Origin: Porphyrobacter sp.
GTDB lineage: Bacteria > Pseudomonadota > Alphaproteobacteria > Sphingomonadales > Sphingomonadaceae
Assembly (NCBI GenBank): GCA_014359685.1
Contig: JACIYY010000035.1
Location: 1 to 14,353 of the forward strand
Direction: 5' to 3'
DNA: 14,353 bases
Below are positions 6,804 to 14,293 of the stretch, in pieces. The notes below the pieces were generated by a model. The model saw only the letters and a program-made list of their open reading frames with translations. It ran no database searches and was not told the origin of the DNA. Every line of letters starts with the position of its first letter. The first letter of the stretch is position 1. The position numbers and the translations under genes are program-made.

Positions 6804-8621
6804 TTACTCCTCGCCCATCCGCAGCGCGGCGATGAAGGCCTCCTGCGGGATCGAGACATTGCCGTATTCGCGCATCCGCGCCTTGCCCTTCTTCTGCTTT
6901 TCCAGCAGCTTCTTCTTGCGGCTGATGTCGCCGCCATAGCATTTGGCGGTCACGTCCTTCCGCAGCGCGGCAATCGTCTCGCGGGCGATCACCTTGCCGC
7001 CGATCGCCGCCTGGATCGGGATCTTGAACAGGTGGCGCGGGATCAATTCCTTCAGCCGCTCGCACATGCCGCGCCCGCGCTCTTCCGCCACCGAGCGGTG
7101 GACGATCAGCGACAGGGCGTCGACCGGCTCGTTGTTGACGAGGATGTTCATCTTGACCAGATCGCCTTCGCGCAGGCCGATCTGCTCGTAATCGAAGCTG
7201 GCATAGCCGCGGCTGATGCTCTTCAGCCGGTCGTAGAAGTCGAACACCACCTCGTTCAGCGGCAGCTCGTAGGTCACCTGCGCGCGCCCGCCGACATAGG
7301 TGAGGTCGGTCTGCACCCCGCGCCGGTCCTGGCACAGCTTGAGGATCGAGCCGAAATATTCGTCGGGGGTGTAGATCGTGGCCCTGATCCACGGCTCCTC
7401 GATCCGCTCGATCCGGCTGGGGTCGGGATAATCGGCCGGGTTGTGGAGCAGGATCTCGGCCGCATCCTCGGTCCGCGAGGCGCGCAGCGCGATCCGGTAC
7501 ACCACCGAAGGGGCGGTGGTGATGAGGTCGAGGTCGTATTCGCGGCTCAGCCGCTCCTGGATGATCTCGAGGTGCAGCAGGCCGAGGAACCCGCAGCGGA
7601 AGCCGAAGCCCAGCGCCGCGCTGCTCTCCATCTCGTAGCTGAAGCTGGCATCGTTCAGGCGTAGCCTGGCGATGCTCTCGCGCAGCTTCTCGAAATCGGC
7701 GGCATCGACCGGGAACAGCCCGCAGAACACCACCGGCTGGACCTCCTTGTAGCCGGGCAGCGCCTCGGTCGCGCCGTTCCTGACCGTGGTGATGGTGTCG
7801 CCGACGCGGGCCTGCTCGACCTCCTTGATCTGCGCGGTGATGAAACCGATCTCGCCGGGGCCGAGTTCGGGCAGCTCGACCCGCTTGGGCGTGAAGCAGC
7901 CGACGCGGTCGACCAGATGCTCGGTCCCGCCTTGCATGAACTTGACCGGCAGACCCTTCCTGATGACGCCGTCGATCACCCGCACCAGGATCACCACGCC
8001 CAGATAAGGGTCGTACCAGCTGTCGACCAGCATCGCCTTCAGCGGTGCCTCGCGCTCGCCCTTGGGCGGCGGGATGCGGCGGACCAGCGCCTCCAGCACG
8101 TGCTCGATCCCGATCCCGGATTTGGCGCTGGTCAGCACCGCCTCGCTGGCATCGAGCCCGATCACCTCCTCGATCTCGGCCTTGACCTTCTCGGGCTCGG
8201 CGGCGGGCAGGTCGATCTTGTTGATCACCGGCACGATCTCGTGGTCGTGCTCGATCGACTGATAGACATTGGCCAGCGTCTGCGCCTCCACCCCTTGCGC
8301 GGCGTCCACCACCAGCAGCGCGCCCTCGCAGGCGGCAAGGCTGCGGCTGACCTCGTAGGCGAAGTCGACATGGCCGGGCGTGTCCATCAGGTTGAGCTCA
8401 TAGGTCTGCCCGTCCCGGGCGGTGTAGGTGAGCCGCACGGTCTGCGCCTTGATGGTGATCCCGCGCTCGCGCTCGATATCCATCGTGTCGAGCACCTGCT
8501 CGCTCATCTCGCGCTCGGCCAGCCCGCCGGTGAACTGGATCAGCCGGTCGGCCAGCGTCGACTTGCCGTGGTCGATATGGGCGATGATGGAAAAGTTGCG
8601 GATGTGCGAAAGCTCGGTCAT
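6804..8621 (-). CDS. lepA: Elongation factor 4 (LepA), ribosome-associated GTPase
   Basis: 605-residue translational GTPase of usual length for LepA. It binds the ribosome and has been linked to back-translocation and to 30S subunit maturation. G motifs: G1 AHIDHGKS (14-21), G2 RERGITI (51-57), G3 DTPGH (80-84), G4 NKID (131-134) and G5 SAKSG. After the EF-G-like domains comes the LepA-specific C-terminal domain with the lysine-rich stretch [20 protein letters not shown] and the conserved end [14 protein letters not shown]. No clear Shine-Dalgarno sequence precedes the ATG at 8621. The gene is usually coupled to lepB in other bacteria, but not here. The foreign segment starting at 8702 lies only 80 bp upstream, so its insertion may have altered the lepA promoter region. 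Confidence 0.98.
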   Translation of the reverse strand: MTELSHIRNFSIIAHIDHGKSTLADRLIQFTGGLAEREMSEQVLDTMDIERERGITIKAQTVRLTYTARDGQTYELNLMDTPGHVDFAYEVSRSLAACEGALLVVDAAQGVEAQTLANVYQSIEHDHEIVPVINKIDLPAAEPEKVKAEIEEVIGLDASEAVLTSAKSGIGIEHVLEALVRRIPPPKGEREAPLKAMLVDSWYDPYLGVVILVRVIDGVIRKGLPVKFMQGGTEHLVDRVGCFTPKRVELPELGPGEIGFITAQIKEVEQARVGDTITTVRNGATEALPGYKEVQPVVFCGLFPVDAADFEKLRESIARLRLNDASFSYEMESSAALGFGFRCGFLGLLHLEIIQERLSREYDLDLITTAPSVVYRIALRASRTEDAAEILLHNPADYPDPSRIERIEEPWIRATIYTPDEYFGSILKLCQDRRGVQTDLTYVGGRAQVTYELPLNEVVFDFYDRLKSISRGYASFDYEQIGLREGDLVKMNILVNNEPVDALSLIVHRSVAEERGRGMCERLKELIPRHLFKIPIQAAIGGKVIARETIAALRKDVTAKCYGGDISRKKKLLEKQKKGKARMREYGNVSIPQEAFIAALRMGEE

Positions 8622-8701
8622 CGTCGGCCGTTAGCAGCGGGCGGGCGGCTTGGGGAGTGGGGGCATCAGGCTTGCCCTTGCAGCCCTTGCCGCCGCCGCC
8701 G

Positions 8702-8723
8702 CTAGTGGTTAGAACGCAACGGA
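8702..8723 (+). repeat. Left copy of the 22-bp direct repeat
   Basis: These 22 bases are identical to 9511-9532 and begin with the 12-bp terminus CTAGTGGTTAGA; identity stops at 8724. It therefore looks like a truncated left end of the MITE-like element at 9511-9612, left at the island's left border. The translation signal of the 8744 gene begins directly after it. Confidence 0.9.
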
Positions 8724-8743
8724 GGTGAAAACAGGGAGAAAAC

Positions 8744-9202
8744 ATGCGCCGATTTGCAATACTGCTGGCCGCGATTGTCGTTGCTGTTCCAGCTTATGCT
8801 CAACGTGATCGTCAGCCCGAGGTCAGCGCCGAAGCCTTGAAAGCCATGCAGACTCACGAGGTGAGTGCGACCATCGATCGCACATTCAGCGCCGTGGTCA
8901 GCGCTTTGGCGGATAGAAACTATGCTATCGAATCGGCGAATAAGGATGCGGGCTTAATCACCGCCACAGAAAACACTAAATCTAAAATGTCCGGTCTGGG
9001 CATGGCTACGCGACAAAATACCATCAAGCTGTCCATAGTGGTTTCTAGTTTGGAGAGTGGGAGAAGCCGAATCCGTATCAACGCTATCGACAACTACGTT
9101 TATACATATCACGGCAAGAAATACCGCGACGAAAATACGCCCGTAAGTACTGCTACGGTATATTCGGATTTGTTCGCAGCTATCGATGGCGCTTTGTCAT
9201 GA
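8744..9202 (+). CDS. Predicted periplasmic protein of unknown function
   Basis: 152-residue protein with a signal peptide: MRRF, a hydrophobic core (residues 4-16) and probable cleavage after PAYA (19). The mature part starts QRDRQPEV and contains a pattern common in small envelope proteins with an alpha-beta fold, 'TFSAVVSALADRNYAIESANKDAGLITA' in outline (a helix, then two strands), followed by alternating polar and hydrophobic strands (IKLSIVV, SRIRINAI) and a final helix SDLFAAIDGAL. This resembles BamC-like or other lipoprotein domains, but there is no lipobox cysteine after the signal, and I do not recognise the family. An AGGGAG ribosome site precedes the ATG. Codon use is much richer in A/T than in neighbouring genes, which supports acquisition by transfer. 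Its stop overlaps the start of the next gene (ATGA). Confidence 0.75.
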   Translation: MRRFAILLAAIVVAVPAYAQRDRQPEVSAEALKAMQTHEVSATIDRTFSAVVSALADRNYAIESANKDAGLITATENTKSKMSGLGMATRQNTIKLSIVVSSLESGRSRIRINAIDNYVYTYHGKKYRDENTPVSTATVYSDLFAAIDGALS

Positions 9203-9481
9203 CGACTGTGGCTTGGCGTTTTACTTTTCCATCAGAGCTCGGTGATGGTCGACTAGGTTTGGTCAAAGAGCCAAGCGGCACTGTGATTTGCCACATTGAG
9301 GACGAGTCTGAAGCGCGACAATCTGCCGAAAAGATTTTTGGTCCTCATGCATCTGATATATTAGATGTATTTCGCGAAGCGCCAGTTCTTGGCGCCGGGA
9401 GAGCGCACTGTCTGGGCAGCGTTCAAGGCCCCAGAGCACCGTCACCCAGCATTTTGGGAAGTCGACGGCAACGCGGTTTAG
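9199..9481 (+). pseudogene. Small cytoplasmic protein gene, apparently frameshifted
   Basis: The ATG overlaps the preceding stop codon in an ATGA arrangement, implying translational coupling. The first 60 residues read as an ordinary soluble protein (MTTVAWRFTFPSELGDG at the start; later SEARQSAEKIFGPHASDIL). After about 9380 the same frame turns into Arg/Ser/Pro/Gly-rich sequence and runs on into the MITE, stopping inside its right terminus at 9612. The +1 frame is open from 9365 and gives a far more protein-like tail (FLAPGERTVWAAFKAPEHRH, then PAFWEVDGNAV) with its own stop at 9479-9481, before the MITE. The simplest reading is an original gene of about 94 codons with a one-base insertion (or two-base loss) between 9365 and about 9385. 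If the long frame is instead real, the product has 137 residues with the last 33 encoded by the MITE. Function unknown. Confidence 0.6.
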
Positions 9482-9510
9482 CTAGCCGTTTGACCACTTC
9501 CTATAAATTT

Positions 9511-9612
9511 CTAGTGGTTAGAACGCAACGGATGAGTCCCGCCAAAAGAGCTCGCCAAGACGCAGAATTCCGCGCATCCTTTGGGTGCCATCTGTCTGAA
9601 TCTAACCACTAG
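9511..9612. mobile_element. 102-bp MITE-like repeat with 12-bp terminal inverted repeats
   Basis: The segment starts CTAGTGGTTAGA and ends TCTAACCACTAG, perfect 12-bp inverted repeats, with 78 bp between them and no room for its own transposase. Its first 22 bp are repeated at 8702-8723. Small size, perfect termini and a palindromic CTAG at both outer edges fit a miniature inverted-repeat element that a transposase mobilises in trans. It lies 29 bp after the restored stop of the preceding gene and 37 bp before the ferredoxin reductase ATG, so it could influence expression of that gene. The frame from 9199 reads straight through it. Confidence 0.75.
9601..9612 (-). repeat. Inverted copy of the 12-bp terminus
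   Basis: TCTAACCACTAG is the exact reverse complement of bases 8702-8713 and 9511-9522. It closes both the 102-bp repeat and the larger 911-bp island on the right and is followed immediately by GC-rich sequence. Confidence 0.9.
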
Positions 9613-9649
9613 GCTCCCGCGCAGGCCTGCAGCGGAGAGGAACGCCCCC

Positions 9650-10987
9650 ATGCGCCATATCGCCATCGTCGGCTCCGGCCCGGCCGGCTACTACACCGCA
9701 GAGGCCGCGCAGAAGCATTGGGGCGAGGATGCGCGGATTGACATCTTCGACCGCCTGCCGGTGCCCTTCGGCCTGATCCGCAGCGGCGTCGCGCCTGATC
9801 ACCAATCGATCAAGGCGGTCTCGAAACGCTACGAGAAGGTCGCGCTGACCGACAATGTCCGCTTCGTCGGCCATGTCGCGGTGGGCGAGGATGTCTCCAT
9901 CGCCGAACTGCGCGGCCTCTACGATGCGGTGGTGCTGGCGACCGGCGCGCCCGGCGACCGGCCGATGGGCCTTCCCGGAGAGGACCTCGCCGACGTCTTC
10001 GGCAGCGCCGCCTTTGTCGGCTGGTATAACGGCCACCCGCATTTCGCCGGGCTCGACCCCGACCTGTCGGGGCCGAGCGCGGCGATCGTGGGCATGGGCA
10101 ATGTCGCGCTCGACGTGGCGCGGATCCTCGCCAAGACCCCGCAGGAGCTCGCCGGCAGCGACATCGTCGCCCATGCGCTGGCGGCGCTCGAGCGGTCGGG
10201 CGTGCGCCGTGTCCGCGTGCTCGGCCGGCGCGGCCCGCACCAGATCGCGATGACTCCCAAGGAGCTGGGCGAGCTGGGCGAGCTGGCGCGCGCCGCCCCG
10301 CTGGTCCATTCCGCCGACCTGCCCCCGGCCGAGGCCGACGCCGCGCTCGATCCGGGCCTGCGCAAATCGGTCGCCCATCTGCGCCATTTCGCCGCGCTGA
10401 CCCCGGCGGAGCGGGCCGGCAAGCCGATGACGATCGAGTTCGTGTTCTTCGCCCGGCCGGTCGCGCTCCACGGGGATGAGGACGGCGCGGTGCGGGAGAT
10501 CGAGATCGAGCGCACCCGGCTGACCGCGGAGGGCGGCTGCGAAGGCACCGGGGTGACAGAGCGGCTGCCCGCCGATCTGGTGGTCAGCTGCATCGGCTAT
10601 CGCACCAGCCCGCTTCCCGGCGTGCTTTATGATCAGCGGCTGGGCCGTTTCGTCAACCAGGACGGCCGGATCGCCGCCCCGGCAGGCGGCGAGGGCGGGC
10701 TCTATTGCGTCGGCTGGGCGCGGCGCGGGCCGACCGGCACGATCGGCACCAACCGGCCCGACGGCTACGCGCTGGTGGACCTGATCGCCGCCGACCTCGC
10801 CGTCGCCCCGGCTGCGGACAGAGCGGGCCGCGCCGGCTTCGATGCGCTCGCCGCCGAGCGCGGGCTCGACGTCGTCACCTTCCGCGACTGGAAGAAGATC
10901 GAACAGGCCGAGGAACGCGCCGCCCGGGAGGGCGCGCCGCGGGAGAAGTTCGTCGATGTGGCGGCGATGATCCGGGCGCGGGGGTGA
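9650..10987 (+). CDS. Ferredoxin/adrenodoxin-type NADP reductase (FprA-like)
   Basis: 445-residue FAD enzyme of the adrenodoxin reductase family, which moves electrons between NADPH and a ferredoxin. FAD-binding motif GSGPAGYYTAE (8-18); the family segment DRLPVPFGLIRSGVAPDHQSIK (34-55); a second dinucleotide fold GMGNVALDVARIL (148-160); NADP phosphate-binding arginines in LGRRGPHQIAMT (191-202); and the closing flavin motif GWARRGPTGTIGTNR (355-369). Length and domain order agree with mycobacterial FprA and mitochondrial adrenodoxin reductase. It differs from the small plant-type reductase. The redox partner is not in the window. The ATG at 9650 is preceded by GGAGAGG. Longer in-frame starts would add residues encoded by the MITE end and are rejected. 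Confidence 0.95.
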   Translation: MRHIAIVGSGPAGYYTAEAAQKHWGEDARIDIFDRLPVPFGLIRSGVAPDHQSIKAVSKRYEKVALTDNVRFVGHVAVGEDVSIAELRGLYDAVVLATGAPGDRPMGLPGEDLADVFGSAAFVGWYNGHPHFAGLDPDLSGPSAAIVGMGNVALDVARILAKTPQELAGSDIVAHALAALERSGVRRVRVLGRRGPHQIAMTPKELGELGELARAAPLVHSADLPPAEADAALDPGLRKSVAHLRHFAALTPAERAGKPMTIEFVFFARPVALHGDEDGAVREIEIERTRLTAEGGCEGTGVTERLPADLVVSCIGYRTSPLPGVLYDQRLGRFVNQDGRIAAPAGGEGGLYCVGWARRGPTGTIGTNRPDGYALVDLIAADLAVAPAADRAGRAGFDALAAERGLDVVTFRDWKKIEQAEERAAREGAPREKFVDVAAMIRARG

Positions 10988-11160
10988 GCGCGGGCGCAGC
11001 TGTTGCCGCTGCCTCCAGATACCGGGCTGTCCTACACCCCCGCCGCCCACTATCACCGCTGCCGCTCTGTCCCCGCCACCCCGCCGCTCGGCATCGATAT
11101 CAGGCGCACCCCTGCGCATGTGTTTCATCAACAAGCCCGCCGCGACTCGGGGAAACGGGT

Positions 11161-11940
11161 TCAGATCAGGCCCCAGGCCCGGGCGATGCTGAACAGGCTG
11201 GTGGCGATCAGCACGATCGCGACCGCGAACAGCAATGCGCGCGGCCTGATCCGCCTGACCATGACCGCGCCCAGCGGCGCCGCCATCATCCCGCCGATGA
11301 TCAGGCCGAGCGTCGCGACGGTGAAGGCGGCAAAGCCCAGCGTGGCGATGAAGGTGATCGAGATCGACAGCGTCAGCAGGAACTCGGTGGTGTTGACCGT
11401 GCCGATGGTGGTCCGCGGGTCGCTGCCCTGCACCAGCAGGTTGGAGGTCACCACCGGCCCCCAGCCGCCCCCGCCCGCCGCATCCAGGAACCCGCCGACC
11501 ACCGCCAGCGGACGGGTGAATTGCGGGTCCGCGACGGCGGGCCGGGCCATGCGGATCGCCTTGACCAGCAGGTAGACGCCGATGCCCGTCAGGTAGAGCA
11601 TGACGAACGGCCGGGCCGCCGAGGCATCGATGCTCGACAGCAGATAGGCGCCCGCGACCCCGCCGACGATCCCGAACGGCGCGAGCCGGCGGAACAGCGC
11701 CCAGTCGATGTTGCGGTGCCAGATATGGCTGAGCCCGGAGGTGCCGGTGGTGAACACCTCCACCAGATGCACGCTGGCGCTGGCCGAGGCCGGCGGCACC
11801 CCCAGCAGGCTGACCAGCAGCGTCTGCGAGATCACCCCGAAGGCCATGCCGAGCGCCCCGTCCACCATCTGCGCGGCGAAGCCGACCGCGATGAACGGCA
11901 GGATGTCCAGGAAGGTGACGCCGGCAAGGAAATCGAACAT
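11161..11940 (-). CDS. TauE/SafE family (sulfite exporter-type) membrane protein
   Basis: 259-residue polytopic inner-membrane protein with about eight hydrophobic segments arranged as two repeats. The family's paired signatures are visible: AVGFAAQMVDGALGMAFGVISQ (residues 18-39) in the first half and VVGGFLDAAGGGGWGPVVTSNLL (147-169) in the second. The family transports organosulfonates, sulfite or related anions in some characterised members; substrate cannot be read from sequence. AGAGGA lies upstream of the ATG at 11940. The thioredoxin-reductase-like gene lies 180 bp upstream on the same strand, with a hairpin between them. The gene converges on the ferredoxin reductase gene. The 173-bp gap 10988-11160 shows no gene and no convincing terminator. 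Confidence 0.93.
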   Translation of the reverse strand: MFDFLAGVTFLDILPFIAVGFAAQMVDGALGMAFGVISQTLLVSLLGVPPASASASVHLVEVFTTGTSGLSHIWHRNIDWALFRRLAPFGIVGGVAGAYLLSSIDASAARPFVMLYLTGIGVYLLVKAIRMARPAVADPQFTRPLAVVGGFLDAAGGGGWGPVVTSNLLVQGSDPRTTIGTVNTTEFLLTLSISITFIATLGFAAFTVATLGLIIGGMMAAPLGAVMVRRIRPRALLFAVAIVLIATSLFSIARAWGLI

Positions 11941-12010
11941 GAGGTGGTCCTCTCTGCTGGCTCGCGCGCATCACACGCGGTGTTGCACGGTCTGGCAATC
12001 GCTGCGAATC

Positions 12011-12038
12011 GCCGCCGGCCGGCAATCGGGCCGGCGGT
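12011..12038 (-). other. Strong GC hairpin between two minus-strand genes
   Basis: Perfect 9-bp arms CCGCCGGCC (12012-12020) and GGCCGGCGG (12029-12037) enclose an 8-nt loop, extended by a possible G-U pair. It lies downstream of the flavoprotein gene and about 70 nt upstream of the TauE-type gene. It has no U tract, so factor-independent termination is doubtful. It could protect the 3' end of the upstream transcript or partly separate the two genes. Confidence 0.4.
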
Positions 12039-12120
12039 GGCGAAGGGCAAGCTGCGAAACGCTCCTTGTCGACGGCGTTGCGGGTGGCTGACGATCGGCT
12101 GAGGGGCCGGCCGCCGCGCC

Positions 12121-13029
12121 CTATCGCCGCAACGGGCGCGCCTCGGCCAGATGGTTGCGGATGGCGGTCGCGGCGACCCCTGCGGCGCCCATTGCGTGGC
12201 TGATCTGGTCGAGCCCGATCACCACGTCGCCGGCCGCGAACAGGCCCGGCACGCTGGTGCGCTGGTGGTCGTCCACCGCGATGCAGTCGTTGTCGCTCCG
12301 CTGCGCCCCGGCCTGCGCCGCCAGTTCGGAGCGGACGTGCGATCCCAGCGCCGGATAGAGGCTGTCGAACGCCATCCGTCCCTGTCCCGCGTCGAGCGCG
12401 ATCCGCTCGCCCTCGATCGCGAAGCCGCCGCACGGCCCGGCGACGCGGGCGATCCCGGCCGCCTCCAGCTGCGCATTGCTGGCGGCGTCGAGCGCGTGCT
12501 CGCCACGCGGGCTGATCAGCGTCAGGTCGGCGGTATAGCCGCGCAGGAACAGCGCCTCCGCTGCGCCGTGGCTGCCGGTGCCGATCACGCCCACGCGCCG
12601 GTCGGTCACCTCGTAGCCGTCGCAGATCGGGCAATAGCGCAGCAGGCCGCGCGCCAGCGCCTCGTCATGCAGCGCGCCGGTCAGCCCTTCCGGCCGGAGG
12701 TTGACCACGCCGGTCGCCAACAGCACGGTGCGGGCGGGATGCGTGCCCTGATCGGTGCCGACCCAGAACGCGCCGTCCTCTCCGCCGATGCCGGTCACGC
12801 GCTCGCGCTCGATCGTGGCGCCGTACCGCTGCGCCTGTGCCCGCATCCGCGCGAGCAGCTCCTGCCCCGAGATGCCGTCGGGAAACCCGGCATGGTTGTG
12901 GGTGCAGGGGATCAGCGCGGCGCGGCTGGTGCCGCTGTCGAACAGGCGGATCGAGAGGTGGAAGCGGGCGAGATAGATCGCCGCCGTCAGCCCGGCCGGC
13001 CCTGCGCCGACGATGATGCAATCGTCCAT
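12121..13029 (-). CDS. Thioredoxin reductase-like FAD oxidoreductase
   Basis: 302-residue two-domain flavoprotein of the low-molecular-weight thioredoxin reductase type. FAD motif [15 protein letters not shown] (8-22), the middle segment LLATG (103-107), a redox-active disulfide in CPICDGYE (C133, C136; classical TrxB has CATCDG), a second dinucleotide fold [11 protein letters not shown] (150-160), and the C-terminal flavin motif FAAGDVV. The arginine-rich HRRxxxR segment that binds the NADPH phosphate in classical TrxB is replaced by [10 protein letters not shown] (173-182), so NADPH use or the usual kinetics should not be assumed. No thioredoxin gene is adjacent. It is divergent from trmD with 74 bp between starts and lies upstream of a TauE-type permease on the same strand, which may hint at a shared sulfur or redox role. 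Confidence 0.9.
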   Translation of the reverse strand: MDDCIIVGAGPAGLTAAIYLARFHLSIRLFDSGTSRAALIPCTHNHAGFPDGISGQELLARMRAQAQRYGATIERERVTGIGGEDGAFWVGTDQGTHPARTVLLATGVVNLRPEGLTGALHDEALARGLLRYCPICDGYEVTDRRVGVIGTGSHGAAEALFLRGYTADLTLISPRGEHALDAASNAQLEAAGIARVAGPCGGFAIEGERIALDAGQGRMAFDSLYPALGSHVRSELAAQAGAQRSDNDCIAVDDHQRTSVPGLFAAGDVVIGLDQISHAMGAAGVAATAIRNHLAEARPLRR

Positions 13030-13103
13030 GCGCGCTGCAACGCTTGGCGCGCCGATCGGTCCCGCCGCTGGCCCGACGCGTGCGCTTGGGCTAGCGGGCG
13101 CGG

Positions 13104-13838
13104 ATGCCCTTTGCCGCCACCGTGTTGACGCTCTATCCGGAGATGTTCCCCGGGCCGCTCGGCCTGTCGCTGGCCGGGCGGGCGCTGGCGCGCGGCGACT
13201 GGTCGCTGGAGACCGTGCAGATCCGCGATTTCGCCACCGACCGGCACCGCACGGTGGACGACACCCCGGCCGGCGGCGGCGCCGGCATGGTGCTGCGCGC
13301 CGACGTGGTGGCGGCGGCGCTGGACAGCGTGAGCGGGCGTGGGCGCCCGGTCCTGGCGCTGACTCCGCGCGGCGCCCCGATCACCCAGGCCCGCATCCGC
13401 GCGCTCGCCGCCGGCCCCGGCGCGATCCTGCTGTGCGGCCGGTTCGAGGGCTTCGACGAGCGCATTTTCGAGGCCCGCGCGATCGAGCAGGTCTCGCTCG
13501 CCGACATCGTGCTGTCGGGCGGGGAGCCGGCCGCGCTGGCCATTCTCGATGCTTGCATTCGCCTGCTGCCCGGCGTAATGGGCGCCGCTTCCAGCGGGGC
13601 CGAGGAATCCTTCGAGGAAGGGCTGCTCGAATACCCGCATTATACCCGACCGGTGACATGGGAAGGGCGCACGATCCCCGAAGTGCTGCGATCGGGGGAT
13701 CATGCGAGGATCGCCGCGTGGAGGAAAGCCCGCGCGGAGGACGATACACGGTCACGCAGGCCGGACCTTTGGGAGCGCCACAGGGGCGCTCGGGGCCAGC
13801 CTGCCTCTGGCGCGCGGCACGATGATGAAGGACATTAG
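13104..13838 (+). CDS. trmD: tRNA (guanine(37)-N(1))-methyltransferase
   Basis: 244-residue SPOUT-class methyltransferase that makes m1G37 in tRNAs, using S-adenosylmethionine, and prevents frameshifting. Family segments: [10 protein letters not shown] (8-17), the [18 protein letters not shown] stretch (52-69), the SAM-binding knot parts [11 protein letters not shown] (111-121) and [11 protein letters not shown] (133-143), followed by [13 protein letters not shown] (148-160). The C-terminal domain contains YPHYTRP and [11 protein letters not shown] and ends in a short basic tail. The SPOUT knot usually reads GRYEGIDERV and LTGGELPA, so the changes here are conservative. There is no recognisable Shine-Dalgarno sequence before the ATG at 13104. 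rplS follows after 3 bp. rimM and rpsP, the usual upstream partners, are absent from this position. Confidence 0.97.
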   Translation: MPFAATVLTLYPEMFPGPLGLSLAGRALARGDWSLETVQIRDFATDRHRTVDDTPAGGGAGMVLRADVVAAALDSVSGRGRPVLALTPRGAPITQARIRALAAGPGAILLCGRFEGFDERIFEARAIEQVSLADIVLSGGEPAALAILDACIRLLPGVMGAASSGAEESFEEGLLEYPHYTRPVTWEGRTIPEVLRSGDHARIAAWRKARAEDDTRSRRPDLWERHRGARGQPASGARHDDEGH

Positions 13839-13841
13839 ACC

Positions 13842-14213
13842 ATGGGTCTGATCCAGGAACTGGAAGCCGAGGCCATCGGCCAGCTGTCGGCCAGCAAGAC
13901 CATCCCCGACTTCCGCCCCGGCGACACGCTGCGCGTCGGCGTGCGCGTGGTCGAGGGCGAGCGCACCCGCGTGCAGAACTACGAAGGCGTGTGCATCGCC
14001 CGCTCCAATCGCGGGATGGGCAGCAATTTCACGGTCCGCAAGATCAGCTTCGGCGAAGGGGTGGAACGCGTCTTCCCGCTCTATTCACCCAATATCGATT
14101 CGATCGAGGTGGTCCGTCGCGGCGTCGTGCGCCGCGCCAAGCTGTATTACCTGCGCGGCCGCACCGGCAAGCGCGCCCGCATCGTCGAACGGCGCGACAA
14201 CGCGCCCAAGTGA
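13842..14213 (+). CDS. rplS: 50S ribosomal protein L19
   Basis: 123-residue ribosomal protein L19, which sits at the 30S-50S interface. The opening (LIQELEAE), the [20 protein letters not shown] core, [36 protein letters not shown], then [23 protein letters not shown] form the conserved body, with a short RRDNAPK tail. The ribosome binding site AAGGA (13828-13832) overlaps the end of trmD and the start lies 3 nt after the trmD stop, so translation is probably coupled and both are on one transcript. A strong terminator follows. Confidence 0.99.
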   Translation: MGLIQELEAEAIGQLSASKTIPDFRPGDTLRVGVRVVEGERTRVQNYEGVCIARSNRGMGSNFTVRKISFGEGVERVFPLYSPNIDSIEVVRRGVVRRAKLYYLRGRTGKRARIVERRDNAPK

Positions 14214-14256
14214 GCGGCGTGGCGGCTCTTCCGCCGGCCCGTTTTCCTGCCTAACA

Positions 14257-14293
14257 AGGGGGCGCTCCGGCATCGGGCCGAGGCGCCCCTTTT
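14257..14293 (+). terminator. Intrinsic terminator after rplS
   Basis: GGGGCGC (14259-14265) pairs with GCGCCCC (14283-14289), with AA before and TTTT directly after, so A-U pairs can extend the stem. The loop can fold further. It lies about 45 nt after the rplS stop and ends the trmD-rplS transcript. The 60 bases beyond it (14294-14353) hold no gene I can support. Confidence 0.85.

Larger units (their letters stand above)
8702..9612. mobile_element. AT-richer island bounded by 12-bp inverted repeats
   Basis: A 911-bp segment between lepA and the ferredoxin reductase gene. It starts with CTAGTGGTTAGA (8702-8713) and ends with the exact reverse complement TCTAACCACTAG (9601-9612). Composition falls sharply inside: for example 28 of 60 bases are G or C at 8941-9000, against about 70% in the flanks. 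Both outer flanks are GC-rich host-like sequence. The terminal CTAG is palindromic, so it may be part of the repeat or a duplicated target site. The segment carries a periplasmic-protein gene, a broken small gene and a nested MITE-like repeat, but no transposase or integrase. It may have moved passively with help in trans, or formed by recombination between repeat copies. Confidence 0.65.

Noticed and set aside
8671..8701. Short GGCAAGGGC-type repeats upstream of lepA that resemble those after nadB (2681-2700)
   Set aside because: The similarity is limited to short GC-rich words, and in this composition it is not distinguishable from chance.
9602..12634. A 1010-codon minus-strand open frame
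   Set aside because: It crosses the antisense of the ferredoxin reductase gene and reads the TauE-type and flavoprotein genes out of phase. No domain is visible and three better genes explain the region.
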